DNA from: Pseudomonas sp. ACM7
GTDB lineage: Bacteria > Pseudomonadota > Gammaproteobacteria > Pseudomonadales > Pseudomonadaceae
Assembly (NCBI RefSeq): GCF_004136015.1
Contig: NZ_CP024866.1
Span: forward strand, 4,522,175 to 4,586,174
DNA: 64,000 nt
Direction: 5' to 3'
The translations under genes and the position numbers were made by a program. Shown one piece after another: positions 25,982 to 33,789 of the stretch. A model generated the notes under the pieces. That model did not search any database and was not told the DNA's origin. It saw only the letters and a program-made list of their open reading frames with translations. Positions within the stretch are counted from its first letter, which is position 1. The number at the start of each line of letters is the position of its first letter.

Positions 25982-26449
25982 TCACTCGTATCCTGTCCTT
26001 AACGCTTGTGCCTGCTCGGCGAGAAGCGTCATTGCTTGCTCGCTGGCAGTGTCGCGCCGGTTTTTATAGTCCATCAAATCGGCAAAGCGCACACGTCGGT
26101 GCTTGCCGGTTTTGTGGTAGGACAACTCGCCGGATTCCAGCAGTTTGATCAGGTGCGGGCGTGAGACGTTAAGCAGGTCGGCGGCTTCCTGGGTGGTCAA
26201 TTCGGCGTGAACTGGGACCACTTTGACAGCGTTGCCCGTAGCAAGCTCTGCCAGGATGTCGACTAGAAGTCGGAGGGCCGAAGTGGGCAATTCGACGCTA
26301 TGAGCTTCATTCTGTTCGTCGAAAATCTGGATGTGCTGAGTTTCGAATTGAGTGGCGAGATAGGCCGCCAAGGCGCGCTGCCCCTCGATGGCAGCTTGTA
26401 CTTCGCGCTCCATAGGCAAGGTGATCGGCGGGTGGATGACAGGCGACAT
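25982..26449 (-). CDS. Excisionase-type helix-turn-helix protein, antitoxin-like, apparently without partner
   Basis: 155 aa. The MerR/excisionase-like HTH at residues 84-130 (LTTQEAADLLNVSRPHLIKL ... GKHRRVRFADLMDYK) is the form found in antitoxins paired with PIN-domain toxins. Such a toxin gene would normally lie just downstream (below 25980), but that stretch holds only a REP doublet and the end of the lipoprotein gene. ATG 26449 has GGAAACC upstream; TTG 26461 is an alternative. Either an orphan antitoxin or a stand-alone regulator. Confidence 0.75.
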   Translation of the reverse strand: MSPVIHPPITLPMEREVQAAIEGQRALAAYLATQFETQHIQIFDEQNEAHSVELPTSALRLLVDILAELATGNAVKVVPVHAELTTQEAADLLNVSRPHLIKLLESGELSYHKTGKHRRVRFADLMDYKNRRDTASEQAMTLLAEQAQALRTGYE

Positions 26450-26542
26450 GGCGGTTTCCAATATTCTGAATAATCGAAGCTGGGAGGCTATTCGAATTAA
26501 TCGAAAATCGCAATAAACGAAATAAACAAAATAATCGAAATA

Positions 26543-27430
26543 TCAGACGTCTTTTGTCAGCAACCCCTGCACATACTCCACAAACGCCCGGGCCTTCGCA
26601 CTGGCCATCCTGCCCGTAGGAAACACCGCCCAAAGATCCTGATTCGGCAGCGCCCACTCCGTCATAACCTCCCTCACCAAACCACTGGCCAGCTCTGGCG
26701 CAAACATCCATTGCGATGCCATGGTCAACCCTTGGTGAGCGAGTACCGCCTCACGTAAACCTTCGGCGGCGTTGACGCGGACTCGCCCGCTGATGATGAC
26801 TGACTGATCAACTGTCCCGTTGCGGAACTGCCAATTGGCACCGCCACCCAAGGTGTAGACGACTGCTTGATGTTTGCTCAGATCGGCAGGGCAGGTGGGG
26901 TCGCCATGTTTTTCGAAATAGGCGGGCGTGCCCAACACCACGCGCCGACACTCGGCGATCTTGCGGGCGGTGAGGCCGGAGTCGCTCAAGGCGCCCATGC
27001 GCAGGGCGATGTCGACGCCTTCTTCCACCAGATTGACGTTTCGGTCATCCAGCATCAGGTCGATGTTCAGGTCCGGGTTCTGCTCGAGAAATGTCCCCAG
27101 GTGCGGAACGATGTGCAGCCGGCCGAAGGTCACGGCGGCACAGATGCGCAGGTTGCCGCTCAGGCCGCTGGCGGCACCGCGAGCGGCATTGTCAGCCTCA
27201 TCGGCTTCTTCGATGGCGCGCTTGGAGCGCTCGAAAAACGCCAGGCCCGCCTCGGTCGGCGTCAGACCTCGGGTCGAACGCAACAGCAGCCTGACCGCAA
27301 GGCGCGCTTCCAATTGCGCGATGGCTTTCGAGACGGCGGGCTGGCCGATGTTCAGGCGCCGGGCGGCGGCGGAAAACGAACCGGTTTCCACCACGTAGAC
27401 GAAGGTTTCCATTGCGCCGAGGCGGTCCAT
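26543..27430 (-). CDS. LysR-family transcriptional regulator
   Basis: 295 aa. N-terminal winged HTH (METFVYVVETGSFSAAARRL ... GQPAVSKAIAQLEARL) and a C-terminal LysR substrate-binding domain. Lies downstream of, and on the same strand as, the SDR gene, separated by 146 bases that contain a REP doublet. The SDR gene is a possible target, but this is inference; the effector is unknown. Confidence 0.9.
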   Translation of the reverse strand: MDRLGAMETFVYVVETGSFSAAARRLNIGQPAVSKAIAQLEARLAVRLLLRSTRGLTPTEAGLAFFERSKRAIEEADEADNAARGAASGLSGNLRICAAVTFGRLHIVPHLGTFLEQNPDLNIDLMLDDRNVNLVEEGVDIALRMGALSDSGLTARKIAECRRVVLGTPAYFEKHGDPTCPADLSKHQAVVYTLGGGANWQFRNGTVDQSVIISGRVRVNAAEGLREAVLAHQGLTMASQWMFAPELASGLVREVMTEWALPNQDLWAVFPTGRMASAKARAFVEYVQGLLTKDV

Positions 27431-27466
27431 CTCAGGTCCTTGTGCAAGTCTGAATAATGTTGAGAT

Positions 27467-27563
27467 CCCCTGTGGGAGCGAGCTTGCTCGCGAAAGCGGA
27501 CTGTCAGCCTCAACAATGTTGGATGTGCCGCCCCTTTCGCGAGCAAGCTCGCTCCCACAGGGG
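27467..27563. repeat. REP doublet, GTGG type, heads outward
   Basis: 30-bp perfect arms beginning CCCCTGTGGGAGCGAGCTTG, between the LysR and SDR genes. Confidence 0.9.
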
Positions 27564-27576
27564 TTGGTGTTGTTGG

Positions 27577-28296
27577 TTAAAACGCGGCTTTACCTATCGA
27601 GGACCCGCCGTCGACAAACAGAGTTTGCCCGGTGATAAACCCGCTCTGCTCGGACAACAAAAACGCAATCGCCGCAGCGATCTCCTGCGGTTGCCCCAGC
27701 CGACCCATCGGCACGCCGGCCAGATACCGCGCCTCACCTTCGCTGCCCGGCGGATTGTTGGCGCGAAACAGTTCGGTTTCAGTTGGCCCCGGGGCCACGG
27801 CGTTCACTGTTACGCCGGTTTGCGCCAGTTCCAGCGCCCAGGATCGTGTGAAGTTGATCACCGCCGCTTTGGCCGCCGCATAGGCGGTGCGCTGCGTAAT
27901 ACCCAGCACAGTCAGGCTGGAAATGTTCACCACCCGACCCCAGGCCTTGGCGCGCATGTTCGGCAGCAGTGCCTGAGTAGCCTGCAAAGCCGAATGCAGG
28001 TTGACGCGCATCACGTCGTCGAAAGTATCGAGGTCGATTTCGCCCAGCACCTGCGGGCGCACCAGACCGACGTTATTCACCAGCCCGTCGAACTCATAAG
28101 TCCTGGCCAGATCCGCCAGCACTTCCTGAGTCAGTGCCCTGTCGCTCAGATCCAGCGGAAACAGGATGCCGGGAAAGCTCAGGTCGGGCGATCGGGCGAT
28201 TCCGACCACCCGATGACCCGCGCGGTCCAGGTGCTCGGCGACCGCACGGCCGATGCCTTTGCTGGCACCGGTGATGAGAAAGGTACGTCGGGTCAT
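27577..28296 (-). CDS. SDR-family NAD(P)-dependent oxidoreductase
   Basis: 239 aa, FabG-like Rossmann enzyme. Cofactor motif TGASKGIG at residues 9-16, NNVG at 74-77, catalytic Ser near 126 and YAAAK with Tyr139 and Lys143. The C-terminal FITGQTLFVDGG loop is typical. Substrate unknown. Fifty bases upstream of its start is the tail of what looks like a deleted gene on the same strand. Confidence 0.9.
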   Translation of the reverse strand: MTRRTFLITGASKGIGRAVAEHLDRAGHRVVGIARSPDLSFPGILFPLDLSDRALTQEVLADLARTYEFDGLVNNVGLVRPQVLGEIDLDTFDDVMRVNLHSALQATQALLPNMRAKAWGRVVNISSLTVLGITQRTAYAAAKAAVINFTRSWALELAQTGVTVNAVAPGPTETELFRANNPPGSEGEARYLAGVPMGRLGQPQEIAAAIAFLLSEQSGFITGQTLFVDGGSSIGKAAF

Positions 28297-28346
28297 TGCA
28301 CACTCCTTGAAAGAACATGCCGCGGGTCCGGCGGCATTTGATCGGT

Positions 28347-28442
28347 TCAGCCGCGAATCGCATCCAGCATCGCGTCAGGCTCAGGACGCTGAGTGTAATC
28401 CGGGTTGACCTCGGCGTAACGAACTAGGCTGAGCCAAAGTAT
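28347..28442 (-). pseudogene. Possible 3' remnant of a deleted gene
   Basis: On the reverse strand this stretch encodes about 31 codons ending in a stop (..VRYAEVNPDYTQRPEPDAML..), with strongly Pseudomonas-like codon use. The frame is closed by a TGA immediately upstream, so no start exists. It sits 50 bases before the SDR start and next to hicAB. Family not recognised. The rest of 28297-28576 has no other feature that I can support. Confidence 0.4.
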
Positions 28443-28576
28443 TCATTCCTGGGAAGAATGCCGCCGCCCGCAATCACACTCTGTAAAACAACCGAGCGTC
28501 GCGTTCCGGATTTTTGTGCTTGAGTAAAGATAACTCTAGGGTTACTTTTGTTTGGGCCTGAGCAAGGAGGCGATTG

Positions 28577-28789
28577 GTGCAGAGCAGGCTATTGATCAAG
28601 GAGTTGGAGGAGGCCGGCTGGATACTGGATCGGATTGCCGGCAGTCATCACCTCTTCAAACACCGATACAACCCGTACACGATACCCGTCCCTCATCCGA
28701 AAAAGGATTTGCCGATCGGGACGGTCAAAAGCATCAGGAGGCGAGCCGGGCTGTATTGCCCGGGAGCCAGTTACGCAGGAGATCCATAA
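28577..28789 (+). CDS. hicA: HicA-family mRNA interferase toxin
   Basis: 70 aa. dsRBD-like toxin that cleaves mRNA, with the catalytic His in GSHHLFKH (near residue 24) and the conserved C-terminal part PHPKKDLPIGTVKSIRRRAG. GTG start at 28577 is placed six bases after AAGGAGG; the TTG three bases earlier is too close to it. The stop overlaps the hicB ATG by one base. Toxin first, antitoxin second, as usual for hicAB. Confidence 0.93.
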   Translation: MQSRLLIKELEEAGWILDRIAGSHHLFKHRYNPYTIPVPHPKKDLPIGTVKSIRRRAGLYCPGASYAGDP

Positions 28790-29193
28790 TGCAATATCCA
28801 ATCTGTATCGAGTGGGGCGACGAGAACACCGCCATCGGTATTCAGATCCCCGATATTCCAGGCGCCGTAACGGCCGGGGATACGTTTGAAGACGCCTACA
28901 ACGCGGCGGTCGAGATTGCCCACATCATGCTTCAGGAGATTGCGGCTGATGGGGAGTCGATTCCCATGCCTACATCTGCTGCCGCCCACCGTGGCAATCC
29001 GGACTTTGCCGACATGGGCTGGGGAATGCTGGAGCTGGACATCGCGCCGTACATGGGCAAAACCGAGAAGGTCAATGTGACGCTGCCCGGCTATGTGATC
29101 CAGCGTATCGATCGTTATGTGCGTGAGCACAATGTCAAAAGCCGCTCTTCATTTCTGGCAGATGCGGCGATGGAGAAGTTGGTTCGGCACTGA
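28789..29193 (+). CDS. hicB: HicB-family antitoxin
   Basis: 134 aa. The N-terminal partial RNase H-like HicB domain (GIQIPDIPGAVTAGDTFEDA) neutralises HicA. A C-terminal ribbon-helix-helix (VNVTLPGYVIQRIDRYV ... SRSSFLADAAME) binds the operator. ATG 28789 overlaps the toxin stop. Confidence 0.93.
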   Translation: MQYPICIEWGDENTAIGIQIPDIPGAVTAGDTFEDAYNAAVEIAHIMLQEIAADGESIPMPTSAAAHRGNPDFADMGWGMLELDIAPYMGKTEKVNVTLPGYVIQRIDRYVREHNVKSRSSFLADAAMEKLVRH

Positions 29194-29235
29194 ATGGTGT
29201 CAGTCACACAGCAATTGCAGATCAACCTCGCTCCC

Positions 29236-29275
29236 GTAGGAGCGAGCGGTGCGGCGGTCCGACTTGCCCGCGATG
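29236..29275 (+). repeat. Single REP of a third type
   Basis: GTAGGAGCGAGCGGTGCGGC followed by GGTCCGACTTGCCCGCGATG. It shares the GTAG head but has the body ..CGGTGCGRCGRTYCGACTTGCYCGCGA, which reappears at 38228-38265. No partner in inverted orientation nearby. It lies between convergent hicB and the MFS gene. Confidence 0.65.
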
Positions 29276-29286
29276 CTTTTAAAGCT

Positions 29287-30492
29287 TCACGCCGCCGCCA
29301 ACGAACGCTTCTCCGAAACACTCAAAAACCGTAATAACGCCAACAGCGGAAACGCGCTACCCACCATCACGATCCACAACCAGCCGCCGTGTTCATACAC
29401 AGCACTGGCCACCGAAGAACCAAATGCGCCGCCGATGAAGATGCTGGTCATGTACAGCGCATTCAGGCGACTGCGGCTTTTGGCGTCGAGGGCGTAGACC
29501 GCGCGTTGGCCGAGGACCATGTTCATTTGTACGCAGAAGTCGAGCACCACGCCGGTGACGGCAAGGCCGATGACGCTGTAGACCGGATGGATGAACGCGG
29601 GCAGGAAGCTCAGGCTGGCGAACAGCAGGGCCAGCAGTGAAGCGATGCGGGTGTGGCCGGCATCGGCCAGTCGACCGGCAATGGGGGCGGCGATGGCGCC
29701 AATGGCCCCGACCAGGGCGAAGATCGCGATCTGGGTTTGCGACAAGCCATGATTGCGCGCCAGTTCCAGCGGCACGGCGGTCCAGAACAGGCTGAAGGTG
29801 GCGAACATGCACCCCTGGTAAAACGCGCGCTGACGCAACACCGGTTGTTGGCGCAACAGGGTCCACAGAGAGCCCAGCAACTGACCATAAGAAGCGCTGT
29901 GATCAGGCTGACGCTTGGGAATGGTCAGCGCCAGCACGATGCTGATCGCCGCCATCAACACTGCCGCAATCACAAACATCGCGCGCCAGCCGAAGTGGTC
30001 AGCCACCACGCTGGACACCGGTCGCGCCAACAGAATCCCCAGCAGCAAACCGCCCATGATCCCGCCGACCACACGCCCGCGAGACTCTTCCGGTGCCAGA
30101 TGCGCGGCCAGCGGAATCAGGATTTGCACCGACACCGAACTGAACCCCACCAGCAGCGAGATCAGCAAAAACACATTTGGCTGATCGGTGAACGCAGCGG
30201 CTAACAGACTGGCAATTGCCACCACCGTGGTAATGATCATCAAGCGGCGGTTTTCCAGCAGATCGCCCAGCGGCACCAGGAAGAACAGGCCCAACGCGTA
30301 ACCGATCTGGGTCAGTGAAACGATCAGGCTGGCCATGGTGCTGGTCAGGCCAATGTCCGGCGCGATCAGGCCGATGATCGGTTGGGCGTAGTAAATGTTG
30401 GCAACGATGGCGCCGCAGCAGAAGGCAAACAGCAGCACCATGCCTCGGGTCATTGTTGCGGTGCCGTGGGGCACCTGGGTCGCTGGGTTCAT
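29287..30492 (-). CDS. MFS transporter
   Basis: 401 aa with 12 predicted membrane segments. The motif A-like PLGDLLENRRLMI in the first cytoplasmic loop and the fold suggest a drug/proton antiporter-type exporter, as in the YgaY or arabinose-efflux group. Substrate unknown. A perfect palindrome TCATTCCG/CGGAATGA lies about 84 bases upstream and may be its operator. Confidence 0.88.
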   Translation of the reverse strand: MNPATQVPHGTATMTRGMVLLFAFCCGAIVANIYYAQPIIGLIAPDIGLTSTMASLIVSLTQIGYALGLFFLVPLGDLLENRRLMIITTVVAIASLLAAAFTDQPNVFLLISLLVGFSSVSVQILIPLAAHLAPEESRGRVVGGIMGGLLLGILLARPVSSVVADHFGWRAMFVIAAVLMAAISIVLALTIPKRQPDHSASYGQLLGSLWTLLRQQPVLRQRAFYQGCMFATFSLFWTAVPLELARNHGLSQTQIAIFALVGAIGAIAAPIAGRLADAGHTRIASLLALLFASLSFLPAFIHPVYSVIGLAVTGVVLDFCVQMNMVLGQRAVYALDAKSRSRLNALYMTSIFIGGAFGSSVASAVYEHGGWLWIVMVGSAFPLLALLRFLSVSEKRSLAAA

Positions 30493-30575
30493 AACGGGTC
30501 TCGCTGAGCAAAAGAGAATGCGCGCAGGCTAAAGGGCTATCGGAATGGGCAGAAGAGGGTTTGGAGTGATAGCAA

Positions 30576-30594
30576 TCATTCCGTTGCGGAATGA
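30576..30594. promoter_or_regulatory. Palindromic operator candidate upstream of the MFS gene
   Basis: TCATTCCG-TTG-CGGAATGA, a perfect 8-bp inverted repeat with a 3-base centre, in the divergent space between the MFS gene and the secreted-protein gene. A related CGGAATG half site lies at about 30541. No regulator gene is adjacent. Confidence 0.45.
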
Positions 30595-30727
30595 GTGACG
30601 GACGTGTGTGATGTCCATCGAGGAGCCTTGCGTCAAAATATCGAGGTCCGATGATACATTCACTTACATCCTGTTCGATAGCGTGCTTATGTTCTGTCCT
30701 CACGTTTCATAACCGGAAGGCACTTCC

Positions 30728-31357
30728 ATGAATGCGATGTTTCGTCACGTGGTTCGCGGCGCTTCAGTTGTTACTTTGATCGGCTTGTTCACGGCAGGTC
30801 TCGCCCAGGCTGCTGATGCGCCAGGCATGCGCATCGGGGTTCGCGGCGAGATCACCGGGGTCAGCCCCGACGTGCTGAAAGTGCACGTCAATAGTGGTGA
30901 AAACGTAGTGATCAACCTGACCAAGGACACCAAAGTCCGCGCCGTCACCCTGGCCAACATCGAAGACATCAAACCCGGAAGTTACATCGGTTCGGCGGCC
31001 GTGCCTCAGGAAGACGGCACGCTCAAGGCGCTGGAAGTCCATGTCTTCCCACCGGAGCTGGCTGGTAGCGGTGATGGACATCGGCCGTTCGATCTGGCCA
31101 AGGGCAGCAGCATGACCAATGGCCGCGTGGGCGATCTGGTGGTCAGCAACGGCCGGATTTTGACCGTCAACTACAAGGGCGGGCAACAGAAGATTCTGGT
31201 GCCGGAGGATGTGCCGATCGTCAATCTGATGCCGGGGGATCGCAGCCTGCTGAAGGTGGGGGTGAAGATCGTGACGTTTGTGACCCAGAGTGCAGACGGG
31301 ACGCTCACCGCCCAATCCATCTCGGCCGGCAAGGATGGTGTTACACCGCCGATGTAA
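30728..31357 (+). CDS. Secreted hypothetical protein (DUF5666-like beta domains)
   Basis: 209 aa with a signal peptide cut after residue 28 (GLFTAGLAQA). Mature part looks all-beta, with two OB-like halves (RGEITGVSPDVLKVHV; GDLVVSNGRILTVNYKG), similar to DUF5666 proteins. Probably periplasmic. Function unknown. Confidence 0.75.
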   Translation: MNAMFRHVVRGASVVTLIGLFTAGLAQAADAPGMRIGVRGEITGVSPDVLKVHVNSGENVVINLTKDTKVRAVTLANIEDIKPGSYIGSAAVPQEDGTLKALEVHVFPPELAGSGDGHRPFDLAKGSSMTNGRVGDLVVSNGRILTVNYKGGQQKILVPEDVPIVNLMPGDRSLLKVGVKIVTFVTQSADGTLTAQSISAGKDGVTPPM

Positions 31358-31370
31358 TGGCTGGTGATAA

Positions 31371-31468
31371 CCCCTGTGGGAGCGGGCTTGCTCGCGAAAG
31401 CGGTGTGACAGTCAACATCTATGCTGAAGGTTATGACCGCTTCGCGAGCAAGCTCGCTCCCACAGGGG
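31371..31468. repeat. REP doublet, GTGG type, heads outward
   Basis: Arms begin CCCCTGTGGGAGCG; left body GGGCTTGCTCGC, right body AGCTTGCTCGC in complement, so the two arms differ by one or two bases. Confidence 0.9.
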
Positions 31469-31507
31469 ATCTTCATTGGATACAAGTCTTGTGTCTAACC
31501 GCGGCCA

Positions 31508-31539
31508 CAAAAAAGGCGACCTTCTCAAGTCGCCTTTTT
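31508..31539. terminator. Bidirectional terminator between the secreted-protein gene and sbp
   Basis: AAAAAGGCGAC / GTCGCCTTTTT with an 8-base loop gives a T-tract on both strands. Convergent genes end on either side. Confidence 0.85.
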
Positions 31540-31554
31540 CATTGGACTCAGGAA

Positions 31555-32553
31555 TTACTGACCGCTGTAGATCTGATCAAAGATCCCGCCATCATTGAAG
31601 TGGGTCTTCTGCACAGTCCGCCAGTCACCAAAGGTCTTCTCCACTGACAGGAAATCCACTTTCGGGAAACGATCGGTGTACTTGGCCAACACCGCCGGAT
31701 CACGCGGACGCAGGTAGTTCGCCGCCGCAATTTCCTGACCTTCCGGCGACCACAGGTACTTCAGGTATTCCTCGGCCGCAGCGCGGGTGCCTTTCTTGTC
31801 GACGGTTTTGTCGACCACCGACACTGGCGGCTCGGCTTCGGCGGAAACACTTGGGTAGATCACTTCGAACTGATCACGACCAAACTCACGGGCAATCATT
31901 TCCGCTTCGTTTTCGAAGGTCACCAGCACATCACCAATCTGGTTGGTCATGAAGGTCGTAGTGGCGGCGCGGCCACCGGTATCCAGCACCGGCGCTTGTT
32001 TGAACAGCTTGCCGACGAAGTCTTTGGCTTTACTTTCGTCGCCACCGTTTTTCAGCACATAACCCCAGGCCGAGAGGTAGGTGTAGCGGCCGTTACCCGA
32101 CGTTTTCGGGTTTGGCACGATCACCTGTACGCCGTCCTTGAGCAGGTCGGGCCAGTCTTTCAGGGCTTTCGGGTTGCCTTTGCGGACGATGAATACGGTG
32201 GCTGAGGTGAATGGCGCGCTGTTGTTCGGCAGGCGGGTGACCCAGTTGTCCGGGACCAGTTTGCCGTTGTCCGCCAGGGCGTTGATGTCGGTAGCCATGT
32301 TCATGGTGATGACGTCAGCCGGCAGGCCATCGATCACCGAGCGCGCCTGTTTGCTGGAGCCACCAAAGGACATCTGCAGGGTGATGTTTTCGTTGTGCTC
32401 GGCTTGCCAGTGTTTCTGGAAGGCAGTGTTGTAGTCCTTGTAGAAATCACGCATCACGTCGTAGGAAACGTTAAGCAGGGTCGGTGCGGCCTGAGCCATG
32501 CTGGTCAGTGCCAGGCCAGCGGCCAGAAGTGAGGCGCCAAAGAGTTTTTTCAC
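31555..32553 (-). CDS. sbp: Sulfate ABC transporter substrate-binding protein
   Basis: 332 aa periplasmic binding protein of the sulfate/thiosulfate family. Signal peptide cut after AQA at residue 22; the mature start TLLNVSYDVMRDFYKDYNTAF and the sulfate-binding motif SFGGSSKQARSVIDGL are typical, as is PNPKTSGNGRYTYL. GTG start preceded by AAGGA. No cysTWA genes adjoin it, so it must use permeases encoded elsewhere. A REP doublet occupies its leader between a plausible promoter and the ribosome site. Confidence 0.93.
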   Translation of the reverse strand: MKKLFGASLLAAGLALTSMAQAAPTLLNVSYDVMRDFYKDYNTAFQKHWQAEHNENITLQMSFGGSSKQARSVIDGLPADVITMNMATDINALADNGKLVPDNWVTRLPNNSAPFTSATVFIVRKGNPKALKDWPDLLKDGVQVIVPNPKTSGNGRYTYLSAWGYVLKNGGDESKAKDFVGKLFKQAPVLDTGGRAATTTFMTNQIGDVLVTFENEAEMIAREFGRDQFEVIYPSVSAEAEPPVSVVDKTVDKKGTRAAAEEYLKYLWSPEGQEIAAANYLRPRDPAVLAKYTDRFPKVDFLSVEKTFGDWRTVQKTHFNDGGIFDQIYSGQ

Positions 32554-32572
32554 TGCGCAGTCCTTGTTCTTT

Positions 32573-32650
32573 GTAGGAGCTGCCGCAGGCTGCGATCTTT
32601 TGATGTTGATTCTTCAAGATCAAAAGATCGCAGCCTGCGGCAGCTCCTAC
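32573..32650. repeat. REP doublet, GTAG type, in the sbp leader
   Basis: Perfect arms beginning GTAGGAGCTGCCGCAGGC with a short centre; ends about seven bases before the AAGGA of sbp. A reverse-strand TATAGT lies further upstream, so the doublet is probably transcribed. Confidence 0.88.
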
Positions 32651-32746
32651 GGGTTAGTTGTCAGTTATCTAAGAGATGTTGCCACTGTTTTGCCAGCGAC
32701 TATAACGGGGCTCGCATAGTCCTTTAAAGATTAAAAAGTACTTTGC

Positions 32747-33571
32747 TTATTCCATTTTCTTAAACAATGCATTCCCGCATCGGGAGCAGAACGCCGCCCC
32801 ATGCTCGTGGTTGTTTTTCTTGCACACAGGGCAGTCATGTTGCAGTTGTTCGCCGCGCATCGCGCTGGCCAGTTCGGCGGTAAAAATCCCCGTAGGTACG
32901 GCGATGATCGAGTAACCGGTGATCATCACCAGCGACGAAATCACCTGACCCAGCGGCGTTTTAGGCACGATGTCGCCGAAGCCCACGGTGGTCAGCGTGA
33001 CGATAGCCCAATAGATGCCTTTGGGAATGCTGGTGAAGCCGTGCTCCGGGCCTTCGATCACGTACATCAGCGTACCGAACACCGTCACCAAGGTGCAGAC
33101 GCTGACCAGAAACACCACGATCTTCTGCTTGCTGCCGCGCAATGCGGACATCAGATAGTTGGCTTGCTTCAGATACGGGCTGAGTTTGAGCACGCGGAAA
33201 ATCCGCAGCATCCGAATGATCCGGATGATCAGCAGGTACTGCGCATCGGCGTAGTACAACGCAAGAACGCCGGGCACGATCGCCAGCAAATCCACCAGCC
33301 CATAAAAGCTGAACGCATAGCGCAACGGCTTGGGCGAGCAGTACAGCCGCAGGCCGTATTCGATGGCGAAGATGACGGTGAAGCCCCACTCGATGTACGC
33401 CAGCACGTTGGCGTAGTTCTGGTGAACCGCATCGATGCTGTCGAGCATCACGATCACAATGCTGGCGAGGATGATCAACAGCAGGGTGCCGTCGAAGCGC
33501 CGCCCAGCCACGGTGTCGCTCTGGAAAATCATGACGTAGAGGCGTTGGCGCCAGTTGTTGTTGCATTCCAT
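32747..33571 (-). CDS. Voltage-gated-type potassium channel with zinc ribbon
   Basis: 274 aa. Six membrane segments, an Arg-rich S4-like helix (IIRIIRMLRIFRVLKLSPYL), and the selectivity filter TTVGFGD at residues 194-200. The C-terminus has a zinc-ribbon pair, CPVC (247, 250) and CSRC (262, 265), unusual for Kv-type channels. Stands alone between sbp and the autotransporter; a K+ channel gene occupies a similar place in other pseudomonads. Confidence 0.9.
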   Translation of the reverse strand: MECNNNWRQRLYVMIFQSDTVAGRRFDGTLLLIILASIVIVMLDSIDAVHQNYANVLAYIEWGFTVIFAIEYGLRLYCSPKPLRYAFSFYGLVDLLAIVPGVLALYYADAQYLLIIRIIRMLRIFRVLKLSPYLKQANYLMSALRGSKQKIVVFLVSVCTLVTVFGTLMYVIEGPEHGFTSIPKGIYWAIVTLTTVGFGDIVPKTPLGQVISSLVMITGYSIIAVPTGIFTAELASAMRGEQLQHDCPVCKKNNHEHGAAFCSRCGNALFKKME

Positions 33572-33696
33572 AAGGTCTTGCCCAAGCCGAAAATGAGAGA
33601 AGCCTGGGTGATTGACGAGGATTGCGCAAGCAGGACGCCGGGTACGCCATGTTCAGCCGGTTCTAGTCGTTCATGGCTTAAGAAATTGATTACCTC

Positions 33697-33710
33697 GTCG
33701 ATATATCGAC
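33697..33710. promoter_or_regulatory. 14-bp palindrome upstream of the autotransporter
   Basis: GTCGATATATCGAC is a perfect palindrome 79 bases before the autotransporter ATG, in the divergent gap with the K+ channel gene. Could be an operator or overlap a -10 region; no regulator identified. Confidence 0.4.
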
Positions 33711-33789
33711 TTCCCACAGAACAAGAACCTTTGTTTCGATGTGCTGCCCAGATTTCAGGCGATGGGTTTCAAAACCACACGGAAGCGAT

